DNA of 22,771 nucleotides from Bacteroidales bacterium UBA1769 (lineage in GTDB: Bacteria > Bacteroidota > Bacteroidia > Bacteroidales > UBA932): the NCBI GenBank assembly GCA_002314725.1, contig DCGV01000023.1, forward strand, positions 1-22,771, in the 5' to 3' direction. A program made the translations under genes and the position numbers. The notes beneath the pieces were generated by a model. The model saw only the letters and a list, made by a program, of their open reading frames with translations, made no database searches and was not told the DNA's origin. Shown piece after piece: positions 14,298-22,762 of this stretch; position 1 is the first letter of the stretch, and each line of letters starts with the position of its first letter.

Positions 14298-15662
14298 ATG
14301 GCAGAGAGTAAATACACTTCAGTAAAACCAGTTATTGACGCCTCCAAGAAGCAGGTCTACATCGAGACATATGGGTGTCAGATGAATGTCAATGACAGTG
14401 AGGTTGTATTATCAATCCTTCAGCAAGCTGGTTATTCTCTTTGCAATGATATTTCAAAGGCTGACGTCATACTTGTGAATACCTGTTCTATTCGTGATAA
14501 TGCGGAACAACGTGTGCTTGGCCGACTTGATGTATTCCGTCTTGAGAAGAAAAAACGCAAAATCATTGTTGGTATCCTTGGATGCATGGCAGAGAGACTC
14601 AAAGATGAATTATTGAAACATCCTGTCATTGACATAGTTGCGGGACCAGATGCATATAGGGATCTTCCAAAGTTGATTGTAGCTGCTTCTGCCGATAGTA
14701 AGCAGATTAATACTATTCTATCACACGAAGAGACCTACGCCGATATCGCTCCTGTCAGAATGGACTCAAACGGAGTAACCGCATTCATCTCAATCATGAG
14801 AGGTTGCAATAATGTTTGTTCATACTGCATTGTACCATATGTACGTGGCGCTGAACGCAGCCGCGATCCAAAGAGTATCATCGCAGAGGCTAAGACATTG
14901 ATAGACAACAACTACAAGGAGATAAGCCTATTGGGACAGAATGTTGATTCATACAACTGGAAGGGAGAAAATGGTGAAACAGTCAGCTTCGCCCAGCTAC
15001 TTGAGATGGTAGCGCAATTAGACCCCACTGTAAGAGTTAGATTCTCAACTTCTTATCCAAATGATATCAAGGATGAGGTCCTTTATACAATGGCTAGATA
15101 CGAAAACATCTGCAAGCATATACATTTCCCTGTACAATCAGGCAGTGATGCAATGCTTATCAAGATGCGTCGTAAATATACAAGAGCGGGCTATCTTGAG
15201 CGTATCTCCAAGATTCGTGAAGTAATACCTGATTGCGGTATTACTACTGACGTAATTGCCGGTTTCTGCGGAGAGACTCCAGAGGATCATGCAGACACTA
15301 TTTCACTATTCAAAGAGGTAAGATATGACGGAGCTTTCATGTTCCAATATTCACTCCGCCCTAACACTTTGGCAGCAAGGCATTATGAAGACGATGTCCC
15401 TAATGAAGTAAAAACAGCTCGTTTGAACGAAATCATTGCTCTCCAAAATCAAATCTCACTTGAACGCAATCAAGAATGCATCGGCAAGGTATTTAAGGTA
15501 TTAATTGAAGGCGCTTCAAAGCGTTCTGAAACCGAACTTGTCGGACGCACATCATCTAACAAGGCTTGTGTATTCCCTGCCGGCGGGCATAAAGCGGGAG
15601 AATATGTCAATGTAAAGGTAATCTCTTGCTCTTCAGCTACACTTATCTGCGAGCTTGTTTGA
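14298..15662 (+). CDS. miaB: tRNA-2-methylthio-N6-dimethylallyladenosine synthase
   Basis: Radical-SAM methylthiotransferase that modifies A37 of tRNAs reading UNN codons. The N-terminal UPF0004 domain has its three cluster cysteines: Cys27 in YGCQMN, Cys63 in NTCSIR and Cys96 in GCMAE. The radical-SAM motif C170-x3-C174-x2-C177 is in RGCNNVCSYC, followed by VPYVRGAERSR, typical of MiaB rather than RimO or MtaB. A TRAM domain occupies roughly the last 65 residues. The length of 454 fits. It has its own promoter, is divergent from the lipoprotein-SPOR pair, and converges on the MerR gene with 59 bp between them, where I see no convincing terminator. Confidence 0.97.
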   Translation: MAESKYTSVKPVIDASKKQVYIETYGCQMNVNDSEVVLSILQQAGYSLCNDISKADVILVNTCSIRDNAEQRVLGRLDVFRLEKKKRKIIVGILGCMAERLKDELLKHPVIDIVAGPDAYRDLPKLIVAASADSKQINTILSHEETYADIAPVRMDSNGVTAFISIMRGCNNVCSYCIVPYVRGAERSRDPKSIIAEAKTLIDNNYKEISLLGQNVDSYNWKGENGETVSFAQLLEMVAQLDPTVRVRFSTSYPNDIKDEVLYTMARYENICKHIHFPVQSGSDAMLIKMRRKYTRAGYLERISKIREVIPDCGITTDVIAGFCGETPEDHADTISLFKEVRYDGAFMFQYSLRPNTLAARHYEDDVPNEVKTARLNEIIALQNQISLERNQECIGKVFKVLIEGASKRSETELVGRTSSNKACVFPAGGHKAGEYVNVKVISCSSATLICELV

Positions 15663-15721
15663 TATTGGTTATATACCTATCTATCAACTTATCCCCCCAT
15701 CTCTAGATCATCTGTATTGGC

Positions 15722-16546
15722 TTATTTCTTCAATACAGGCACTTGAATAATTGTCAGCCATAAATCCGGATCCTCTTGATTCCAAATACCATCGATATAG
15801 TTCGCTCTTGGATTACCGCTGATTTCATATCCCTCTTTCTCAATCCAAGAGAATAAGTCTATATAACTCTGATAGAGTTTGTCGTAACTTCCGTAAACCT
15901 TCATACATACGGCGGTCGGAACTTCAGGAATATCCTTGAACTTGATAATATCGGAATCAGTACCCTTTGCAGTCACTTTTTCACAGTACTCGATATCGAT
16001 ATCCTGTGGCTTGTACCCACCATGTTCGATAGAATAGCAATAACCCGGCTCGGGGCACTCGCAACCAAGGCGTGCCATTTCCGGTCCAATAACCTCATAG
16101 CACAATCTGCCTAATTCCTGATATGACGGAATGATTGTCCTATGGCTTGCAACAATTATTGCAGGCAGAGATTCAATGTAAATTTTCTCCATTTTTTCAA
16201 TTTTTTTGCGGGAAGCAACCATAGCCATCAGCATGCGATGACGTTTTTTCATAATCATGAGCTCGGATTCGCAAACTTGGATCTTTTCCTCAAGAGATTC
16301 TATCGTCGGGACGTGATCATCATCATTCCACAACTCCTTGATCTCTTCAAGCGAATACCCAAGCTCTTTCAAATGCAGGATACTCTGCATCTTCTGCAGT
16401 TGTCTTATGGAATAATAACGATAACCGGTAAAGTCATCTACAATCTCCGGTACAAGAAGATCTATCTCCTCATAATGTCTCAGCGTCCTGACAGTCACTC
16501 TGCATAGGCGTGAAAACTCCCCTATTTTTAAACGATTGTTACTCAT
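15722..16546 (-). CDS. MerR-family transcriptional regulator with GyrI-like effector-binding domain
   Basis: 274 residues. A winged helix-turn-helix of MerR type covers about 5-75 (I-G-E-F-S-R-L-x-x-V-T-V-R-T-L-R-H-Y-E-E, then G-Y-R-Y-Y and L-x-x-I-L-x-L-K-E-L-G-Y-S-L-E-E-I). A dimerising coiled coil follows (about 82-115). The C-terminal domain (about 120-272) resembles the GyrI/BmrR ligand-binding fold and ends Y-I-D-G-I-W, L-W-L-T-I-I-Q-V-P-V. Such proteins bind small hydrophobic or cationic compounds and activate transporter or detoxification genes. No exporter gene is adjacent, so the target is unknown. A TTG/TATCTTTG pair with a 22-bp spacer lies just upstream, on the gene side of the cysS stop. 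Confidence 0.92.
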   Translation of the reverse strand: MSNNRLKIGEFSRLCRVTVRTLRHYEEIDLLVPEIVDDFTGYRYYSIRQLQKMQSILHLKELGYSLEEIKELWNDDDHVPTIESLEEKIQVCESELMIMKKRHRMLMAMVASRKKIEKMEKIYIESLPAIIVASHRTIIPSYQELGRLCYEVIGPEMARLGCECPEPGYCYSIEHGGYKPQDIDIEYCEKVTAKGTDSDIIKFKDIPEVPTAVCMKVYGSYDKLYQSYIDLFSWIEKEGYEISGNPRANYIDGIWNQEDPDLWLTIIQVPVLKK

Positions 16547-16575
16547 ACCATCTGTGCACTGAATGTTAACGGTTG

Positions 16576-16608
16576 CAAAGATAATGCACGACGTAAGGTA
16601 CGAGTCAA
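16576..16608 (-). promoter_or_regulatory. Candidate promoter of the MerR-type gene
   Basis: TATCTTTG (minus strand, 16576-16583) with TTG at 16606-16608, spacer 22 bp. The ATG is 29 nt downstream of the -7 element. Confidence 0.5.
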
Positions 16609-16621
16609 GAGAAAATTGTAA

Positions 16622-18100
16622 CTATTCAATATATGACCATTCAGCGCCATCTTTGGTATCCTTGATCTGAATACCTATAGCTTTCAACGCATCACGGATT
16701 TTATCGCTTGTTGCCCAGTCCTTATTGGCTTTGGCAGCTACACGTGCATCGATAACCATCTGAACAAGACCGTTGATCATATCCTCTGATGAGCCCTCCG
16801 CCCTATCATCCTCAAGACCAAGAACACCTTTAACGATATCTTCAAACAGAGCATTGATAGTAGCTTTGTCATCAGCATTAATCTCAACTGCTTTATCTTT
16901 TATTTTATTGACAATAGTAACAAGATTGAAAAGTTCTGATACAGCGATAGGAGTATTCAAATCATCAAGAAGGGCTTCGTAGATATGGCTCTTGATTGTT
17001 GCAATCTCCGCTACTGCCGGAGCAGATTCCTGGACAGGAAGGTTAAGCTGATCTTTTGCAGCCTGCATCAATCTCTTCAAACCTTTCTCTGCTGCCTGCA
17101 ACGACTCATTGCTGAAGTCAAGAGGGCTGCGATAGTGAGCCTGAAGAATGAAGAAACGCACTGTCATCGGAGAGTATGCTTGTTGAAGTTTTGGATGTGA
17201 GCCACTGAACAACTCGTCAAGAGTGATGAAGTTGCCGTATGACTTACCCATCTTCTTTCCTTCAATTGTAATCATATTGTTATGCATCCAGTAGTGGACA
17301 CCGCTTGTCCCTCTGGATGCAGTATTCTGTGCAATTTCACACTCGTGATGAGGGAACATCAAATCCATTCCACCACCATGGATATCGAACTCTTTCCCAA
17401 GATATTTTTCACTCATCGCTGAGCACTCAAGATGCCATCCAGGGAAGCCGTCGCTCCAAGGGCTTGGCCAGCGCATAATATGTTCTGCAGATGCCTTTTT
17501 CCAAAGTGCGAAATCCAATGGAGAGTGTTTGTCGCTCTGACCGTCAAGTTCTCTGGTATTGGATATTTGATCCTCTATCGAACGACCGGACAGCACTCCA
17601 TATTTATGGTCTTGATTATATTTCTGTACGTCAAAATAGACCGAACCATTGCTCTCATATGCATAACCGGCATCAAAGATTTTCTTTACCACCTCTATCT
17701 GCTCAATGATATGACCGGAAGCATGCGGTTCAATTGATGGTGGAAGCGTATTCAGCTTACGCATCGCATCGTGATAACGAAGAGTATAGAACTGTGCAAC
17801 CTCCATAGGCTCCAACTGCTCCAGGCGGGCCTTCTTCGCAATCTTATCCTCGCCTTCGTCTGCATCATTCTCAAGGTGTCCAACGTCGGTAATATTTCTT
17901 ACATACCTTACCTTGTATCCCAGATGTTTGAAAAGTCGGAAAAGGACATCATACGTTACGCCTGGTCTTGCGTGACCAAGATGTGCGTCACCATACACTG
18001 TCGGGCCGCAAACATAAATGCCAACTCTATCAGGATTGATAGGTTTGAAAAGCTCTTTTGTTCTGGTTAAAGTATTGTATAAATAGAAATTATTCGACAT
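16622..18100 (-). CDS. cysS: Cysteinyl-tRNA synthetase
   Basis: Class I aminoacyl-tRNA synthetase that charges tRNA-Cys. Zinc ligands are Cys31, Cys226, His251 and Glu255, with the same relative spacing as in E. coli CysRS (28, 209, 234, 238). The HIGH motif is HLGH at 40-43 and the KMSKS motif is KMGKS at 283-287. The anticodon-binding DALR domain is C-terminal. The length of 492 residues is normal. TATCTTTG at 18124-18131 lies 23 nt before the ATG, divergent from the M3 peptidase promoter. The MerR-type gene lies 75 bp after the cysS stop on the same strand and has its own promoter candidate. Confidence 0.98.
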   Translation of the reverse strand: MSNNFYLYNTLTRTKELFKPINPDRVGIYVCGPTVYGDAHLGHARPGVTYDVLFRLFKHLGYKVRYVRNITDVGHLENDADEGEDKIAKKARLEQLEPMEVAQFYTLRYHDAMRKLNTLPPSIEPHASGHIIEQIEVVKKIFDAGYAYESNGSVYFDVQKYNQDHKYGVLSGRSIEDQISNTRELDGQSDKHSPLDFALWKKASAEHIMRWPSPWSDGFPGWHLECSAMSEKYLGKEFDIHGGGMDLMFPHHECEIAQNTASRGTSGVHYWMHNNMITIEGKKMGKSYGNFITLDELFSGSHPKLQQAYSPMTVRFFILQAHYRSPLDFSNESLQAAEKGLKRLMQAAKDQLNLPVQESAPAVAEIATIKSHIYEALLDDLNTPIAVSELFNLVTIVNKIKDKAVEINADDKATINALFEDIVKGVLGLEDDRAEGSSEDMINGLVQMVIDARVAAKANKDWATSDKIRDALKAIGIQIKDTKDGAEWSYIE

Positions 18101-18123
18101 ACCGTTGAGTTTTTGACTTTGTG

Positions 18124-18131
18124 CAAAGATA
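18124..18131 (-). promoter_or_regulatory. Candidate -7 element (TATCTTTG) for cysS
   Basis: TAnnTTTG match on the minus strand, 23 nt before the cysS ATG. No TTG at the ideal -33 spacing. Confidence 0.5.
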
Positions 18132-18194
18132 CACTTTTTCCCACATCCTACACCCTATTCATACAAAAAGGTAAGAAATACGCAATAGTTTGAT

Positions 18195-18202
18195 TACCTT
18201 TG
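18195..18202 (+). promoter_or_regulatory. Candidate -7 element (TACCTTTG) for the M3 peptidase gene
   Basis: TAnnTTTG match, 39 nt before the ATG at 18242. The leader is very A/T-rich (ATATTTATTTA) with no Shine-Dalgarno sequence. Confidence 0.5.
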
Positions 18203-18241
18203 CATAGTAATTTGAAACAATTGTAATATTATATTTATTTA

Positions 18242-20329
18242 ATGAAAAAATTATTTCTAGCAGCAACAATAACTGCACTATTTTTAACAAGCTGTAACAT
18301 GAGGGAAAACCCACTTTTAACAGAATCAACAGCACCGTTCGGAGCACCTGCATTCGACAAGATTCAGGATACTGATTACGCTCCAGCTTTTGAAATCGCT
18401 CTCGAAAGAGCAAAAGCCGATATTCAGGCAATTATTGACAATCCTGACGAGCCTACATTCGAAAACACAATCGAAGCTTTGGAATTTGCAGGGGCTGATT
18501 TGACAAAGATTTCCGGAATCTTCTATGCTGTAAACGAATCATGCACAAGCGATGTCCTCAGACAGACTGCAGAAGAGTTATCTCCAAAGATGACAGAATA
18601 CAGTATGTTTGTTACTCTTAACCCAGATCTTTTCAACAAAGTAAAAGCAGTTTATGAAGAGAGAGAGAGTCTGGATTTGACTCAGGAGCAGGCAAAACTT
18701 TTGGAAGATACATATAAATCATTTGCACGCAATGGAGCTAACTTGAGCGACGAAGACAAAGCGGAGTTTTCAAAGTTATCTGAGCAGCTCTCAATGGCAA
18801 GCTTGAAATATGGTCGCAATATCCTTGATGCTACAAATGCTTACACTCTTCATATCACTGATGAAGCAATTGTTGCTGAACTCCCAGACTTCGTAAAGGA
18901 TATGGCCTCTTCAGATGCAAAGGCAAAAGGCCTTGATGGTTGGCTGTTTACACTTAATTCTCCAAGTATCGGAGCCTTCTTGAAATACAGCACAAATCGT
19001 GAACTTAAAGAGGAGATGTGGAGAGCAAACAATACACGTTGTATCGGCGGTGATTTCGACAATACATCCGTTATCCTCAATATTGCCGATTTACGCATAA
19101 AAGAGGCTAATCTTCTTGGATATAAGACATTCGGTGATTATGCCATCGAGACAAGAATGGCTAAAACTCCTGAGACTGTAATGGACTTCCTTAACAATCT
19201 CATGGAAAAGACTCTTCCTGCAGCAAGAAGAGATGTTGCTGAAATACAGGAATATGCCAATGCAAATGGTTTTGAAGGCCAATTGATGCCTTGGGACTTC
19301 TCATATTGGTCAGAGAAGTATCAGGATGAGAAATATTCCATCAATACGGAGCTTCTTAAACCATATTTCGAATTGAGCAGTGTTCAAGCTGCAATATTTG
19401 ATTTTGCAAACAAGCTTTATGGTTTGAACTTCACTGAAAACAAAGATATCCCTGTATATCACCCAGATGTCAAGGCATACGAAGTAACTGACGAAAACGG
19501 TCGTTTTATGGGCCTTCTTTACTTCGACTTCTTCCCACGCGAGAGCAAGAGAGGCGGCGCATGGATGACATCTTTCAGGGACCTTTCAATCCAGAACGGA
19601 GTTGAAAACAGACCTTTTGTGACTATCACTACAAACTTCACAAAACCTACTGAGACAACCCCGGCTCTTCTTACATTCGATGAATTCACTACATTGCTTC
19701 ACGAATTCGGGCATGGTCTTCACGGACTTCTTGCCGAGGGTTCATACCCATCACTAACAGGTACAAGTGTAGCACGTGACTTCGTTGAACTTCCTTCACA
19801 GATCAATGAAAACTGGACATACGAAGCTGAATATCTTCAGTCATTTGCAAAACACTATCAAACCGGTGAGGTTATACCTACTGAATTGATAAACAAGATT
19901 ATTGCTGCCAAGAATTATCTTGCAGGATATTTATGTGTACGCCAGATTGAATATGGCTTGATCGATATGGGTTGGAATTACTGCATAGAGGTTCCTTCAC
20001 AGGATGTTGTAGCATTCGAGAGAGATCTTAAAGAGAAATCAATCACTATGCCACTAATCGACGGCACTGCAATGGCTCCTGCATTCAACCACATCTTCTC
20101 AGGAGGTTATGCAGCCGGTTACTACTCATACAAATGGGCAGAGGTACTTGAAGCTGACGCTTTCTCAAAATTCAAAGAGAACGGTATCTTCAACCGTGAA
20201 ATCGGCGAGCAGTTCAAGAAAGAGATACTTTCTCGCGGATCTATCGAGGATGCAGATGTTTTGTTCCGCAACTTCATGGGGCGTGACCCTAATCCGGATG
20301 CTCTTATCGAGAGAATGGGAATGAAATAG
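18242..20329 (+). CDS. dcp: M3-family metallopeptidase lipoprotein (peptidyl-dipeptidase Dcp type)
   Basis: 695-residue zinc peptidase of the thimet oligopeptidase family, which trims short peptides. The motif H487-E-F-G-H491 is followed by Glu516 in R-D-F-V-E-L-P-S-Q, the third ligand, at the spacing normal for M3. The C-terminal H-I-F-S-G-G-Y-A-A-G-Y-Y-S-Y substrate-binding loop is also present. Unlike the cytosolic E. coli enzyme it carries a lipoprotein signal (1-17, lipobox F-L-T-S before Cys18), so it should be anchored in the periplasm, which is common in Bacteroidetes homologues. It has its own promoter, divergent from cysS, and the kinase-like gene lies 46 bp downstream. Whether it is a dipeptidyl carboxypeptidase or an oligopeptidase is not certain. 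Confidence 0.95.
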   Translation: MKKLFLAATITALFLTSCNMRENPLLTESTAPFGAPAFDKIQDTDYAPAFEIALERAKADIQAIIDNPDEPTFENTIEALEFAGADLTKISGIFYAVNESCTSDVLRQTAEELSPKMTEYSMFVTLNPDLFNKVKAVYEERESLDLTQEQAKLLEDTYKSFARNGANLSDEDKAEFSKLSEQLSMASLKYGRNILDATNAYTLHITDEAIVAELPDFVKDMASSDAKAKGLDGWLFTLNSPSIGAFLKYSTNRELKEEMWRANNTRCIGGDFDNTSVILNIADLRIKEANLLGYKTFGDYAIETRMAKTPETVMDFLNNLMEKTLPAARRDVAEIQEYANANGFEGQLMPWDFSYWSEKYQDEKYSINTELLKPYFELSSVQAAIFDFANKLYGLNFTENKDIPVYHPDVKAYEVTDENGRFMGLLYFDFFPRESKRGGAWMTSFRDLSIQNGVENRPFVTITTNFTKPTETTPALLTFDEFTTLLHEFGHGLHGLLAEGSYPSLTGTSVARDFVELPSQINENWTYEAEYLQSFAKHYQTGEVIPTELINKIIAAKNYLAGYLCVRQIEYGLIDMGWNYCIEVPSQDVVAFERDLKEKSITMPLIDGTAMAPAFNHIFSGGYAAGYYSYKWAEVLEADAFSKFKENGIFNREIGEQFKKEILSRGSIEDADVLFRNFMGRDPNPDALIERMGMK

Positions 20330-20375
20330 ATCATTCGAAAACTGAGCTTTTAATTATCGCATCTCTTGTTTAAGC

Positions 20376-21287
20376 ATGAACATCAACGACTGGATTCCAT
20401 CAGGAGCAGGAATGGAGGGAGAGAGCTATTCAAGCGAATCTCATCCTGAATTGATTATGAAAGTGTACACCGTTGAGCGCCCTGAGTCATCTGCTGAAGA
20501 TGAACTTGCGCTCAACGAATATATGCAGAGGGAATACGCCAAAACGGTAGCTCTTTTGAGATGCGGAATCAGAGTTCCAAAGGTTCTGGAAGTCACTCGA
20601 TACGAAGGACATCTGGCCTTGATTTCTCAAAGGATACAGAATAAAAAGTCTTTTTGCAGGCTAGCCGGAGAGAGGCCGGAGTTGATTCCTACTCTTGCGA
20701 AGCGTATGGCTGCAATTATGAAGGAACTTCACAGCAAGGAGGTAACAGAGCTGAATAAAAAAATGGACAACGCCGATTTTTACTTCACAAAAGAGGTTGA
20801 TAAATACCAGACTCTTCTTAACAGTAACGTTGTTCTGAACGCTGCAACAAAAGAAAAAGTCCAGAAAGCACTGAATACCATTGCTGCTGAGGATAGAACC
20901 ACACTTCTTCACGGTGACATGCACTTCGGCAACATCATTACCGATGGTGAGAATGACTACTTGATAGATCTCGGAGATGTCTGCTACGGACATCCCAACA
21001 ATGATCTGGCGATGTTTTACATCACCACTCATTATGGATCTGACCACTCATTCGATTTTCTTTATCACATGACATGGCAACAGGCACTTGAATTCTGGAA
21101 CATTTTCAAGGTTGCCTATTACGGAAGAGAAATCTCCGATGCAGAAGTGTTCGAGCAGTTGAAGAACTACATGCTTGCGCGCTGTGTCTGGTTTAAAAAC
21201 GAACAGATTCAGCAAGAACTCAGCGACATTCTCTCTCGCAAGGATAACCAGCTTTCCGCTGAAGTCAAACTGAAAGCATTGGAATAA
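20376..21287 (+). CDS. Aminoglycoside-phosphotransferase-fold (APH) kinase of unknown substrate
   Basis: 303 residues with a small-molecule kinase fold. Near the N-terminus, G-A-G-M-E-G-x-S-Y with the following L-I-M-K-V-Y resembles the nucleotide loop and the ATP-binding lysine. The catalytic loop H179-G-D181-M-H-F-G-N186 holds the base Asp181 and metal-ligand Asn186. The second metal ligand is Asp198 in L-I-D-L-G-D. H-P-N-N-D-L-A follows, as in APH and choline-kinase relatives. It resembles a Bacteroidetes/Fibrobacter group often annotated TIGR02172, from memory. The gene follows the M3 peptidase by 46 bp with no obvious promoter, so it may be co-transcribed. A resistance role is not indicated; a sugar, amino-alcohol or nucleoside substrate is as likely. 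Confidence 0.85.
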   Translation: MNINDWIPSGAGMEGESYSSESHPELIMKVYTVERPESSAEDELALNEYMQREYAKTVALLRCGIRVPKVLEVTRYEGHLALISQRIQNKKSFCRLAGERPELIPTLAKRMAAIMKELHSKEVTELNKKMDNADFYFTKEVDKYQTLLNSNVVLNAATKEKVQKALNTIAAEDRTTLLHGDMHFGNIITDGENDYLIDLGDVCYGHPNNDLAMFYITTHYGSDHSFDFLYHMTWQQALEFWNIFKVAYYGREISDAEVFEQLKNYMLARCVWFKNEQIQQELSDILSRKDNQLSAEVKLKALE

Positions 21288-21294
21288 TAGGGTA

Positions 21295-21334
21295 AAAAAA
21301 GAGTATGACCAAATTCTAAGTCATACTCTTTTTT
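21295..21334. terminator. Bidirectional intrinsic terminator
   Basis: A perfect 15-bp stem (21295-21309 with 21320-21334, core GAGTATGAC/GTCATACTC) closes a 10-nt loop. It is flanked by A and T runs on both sides, so it can end both the kinase transcript and the converging SusD-type gene. It lies 7 bp after the first stop and 17 bp from the second. Confidence 0.92.
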
Positions 21335-21351
21335 ATTATAGTAATTTATTA

Positions 21352-22583
21352 TTAGTTTTCTACTGATGCTGGAAGTGGGAAATAGTTGTGTGCGTTGTCA
21401 TTCTCGTATGAAGTTGTGGTCAATGAACGCAATACATAGTATCGATTCCCGCCCGCATATTCCGGTGACTCTCCGGCTTGAGCAGCTCGTGTTAGTTTAT
21501 CATACAGAATAGAGTTCTCCTTTTTAGTCTTCAATCTGTCAATATCATCAGAATCGCCCAAACGCACCAAGTCATTGAATCTGCAACCTTCATTCCATAG
21601 TTCATAAAGCTTCTGCTGCTTTACATCTGATAGAGATGGCGTATTCATATAATATGCCGCTGATCCTGCCCTTTGTGCTATGACATTCAGTGGACTTGTA
21701 GCCTCCGTGGATGATCCTGATTTAATACAACTCTCTGCGTACATAAGTAAAACCTCCGCATATCGCATAATGGTAATATTAGGTAGGTAGCCATCCTGAA
21801 TATCACTATTTTTCATCATCATTTTGTATGGAATATATAGCGACTGCCCGTTCATTCCTGATGCTTTGATACCAATAGAAGTACTCTCTAGTCGTTGAGG
21901 AAAATCCAGACTGTTGAGAGATTCATCAACATAATTACTTTCTCCTTCGACAAGTACGTACACAATATTTGGTATAGAGGATTTAACACGGTATGAATCA
22001 TTATCAGAATTATAGAATTCATTACCTACCCATGTAGGGACGCTAATATATCCTTTACCCTTAACCTGATCTGTAACCTTTCCCATAGGATCTGCTACAA
22101 AAGCATCTGAATTCAAGCCCCAGAACTCTGCATAATCCTTATTGTACGGCATCCTTACTTCGAAACTCTTCTCTTCATTTCCATTGCCTTCCGTATGGAA
22201 CAATTTAGAATATTGTTCACCAGGAGTCAAAGAATATTTGCCAGAATCCATAACACGTTTTAGAACTTGTTTAGCATCAGAATAATCATTATTAAACAAA
22301 TGAAGTTTTCCTAACAAGGCTTGAGCAAAACCTTTCGAAACAGTTGTAACCATCTGTTTGTCGGACATTGAAGAACGTTCTGTCAAGAAATCAACAGCTT
22401 GTTGACACTCTGAAATCAGACTTGGTATGGTAATATCATTACCATCATGGTCATTGATTACAGGTTTATTCCAATTGGTGAGCAACGTCATTGCCATATA
22501 CGCCCGAAGGACTTTGACTTGAGCATAATAGTTCCTCATTGTATCAAAATATGACTCACCAGAATAATTGAAACCTACGAGAG
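21352..22583 (-). pseudogene. SusD/RagB family protein, 5'-truncated remnant
   Basis: Outer-membrane glycan-binding lipoproteins of this family partner with SusC/RagA TonB receptors and are normally about 500-650 residues with an N-terminal lipobox. Here the first Met (22539) gives 395 residues and the frame stays open to a stop at 22603-22605. The residues at that end, F-D-T-M-R-N-Y-Y-A-Q-V-K-V-L-R-A-Y, correspond to the helix near position 130 of intact SusD proteins. The rest is collinear through E-V-L-L-M-Y-A-E (the usual RyAEvLLmyAE helix), Y-E-L-W-N-E-G-x-R-F-N-D-L-V-R and the C-terminal Y-F-P-L-P. No signal peptide or lipobox precedes it. The frame is lost where a heptamer inverted array starts (22585). 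No SusC gene is in the window. It is most likely a disrupted gene, though the missing 5' part could lie beyond the repeat. Confidence 0.8.
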
Positions 22584-22584
22584 G

Positions 22585-22647
22585 AGAGTTAAGAGTCCAG
22601 AGCTAAGAGCTAAGAGTTATAACTCTGGACTCTAGACTCTTAACTCT
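22585..22647. repeat. Inverted array of nine AGAGYYN heptamers
   Basis: The 63 bp divide exactly into 7-bp units. Five run forward from 22585 (AGAGTTA, AGAGTCC, AGAGCTA, AGAGCTA, AGAGTTA), then four run as the reverse complement from 22620 (of AGAGTTA, AGAGTCC, AGAGTCT, AGAGTTA). The inversion point lies between 22619 and 22620 and forms a perfect 14-bp palindrome, AGAGTTATAACTCT. The outer arms (22584-22597 with 22635-22648) pair over 14 bp. No ORF or transposase is associated. Confidence 0.9.
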
Positions 22648-22670
22648 CAGGTGAATTGCAGGAAAGTGAA

Positions 22671-22762
22671 ATCATTCGCGAAGTACATGATAGACGTTAT
22701 TCTTGTACGTCGCGTAAGGTTTTGGCAATAAATCCATTAAATATCATTCGCGACGTACACGA
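22671..22762. repeat. Direct and inverted copies of an ATTCGCGACGTAC-type motif
   Basis: Two direct copies of 20 bp at 22671-22690 and 22743-22762 differ at 2 positions and are spaced 72 bp apart. An inverted copy, TTGTACGTCGCG, lies between them at 22703-22714. On the plus strand one frame is open from 22644 to the window end and gives related peptides at each direct copy (I-I-R-E-V-H and I-I-R-D-V-H). With only part of it in view I cannot tell a small coding repeat from a non-coding dispersed repeat. Confidence 0.7.

Noticed and set aside
15663..15721. Terminator between miaB and the MerR gene
   Set aside because: Only a tiny GGT/ACC pairing is present and no T-run; not supported.
18159..18431. 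90-codon minus-strand frame spanning the cysS-peptidase gap
   Set aside because: Antisense to the lipoprotein signal of the M3 peptidase, crosses its promoter, and is a low-complexity Leu/Ile sequence.
20376..21287. Aminoglycoside resistance gene
   Set aside because: Only the shared kinase fold is seen; the sequence does not match a resistance enzyme I recognise, and there is no mobile context.
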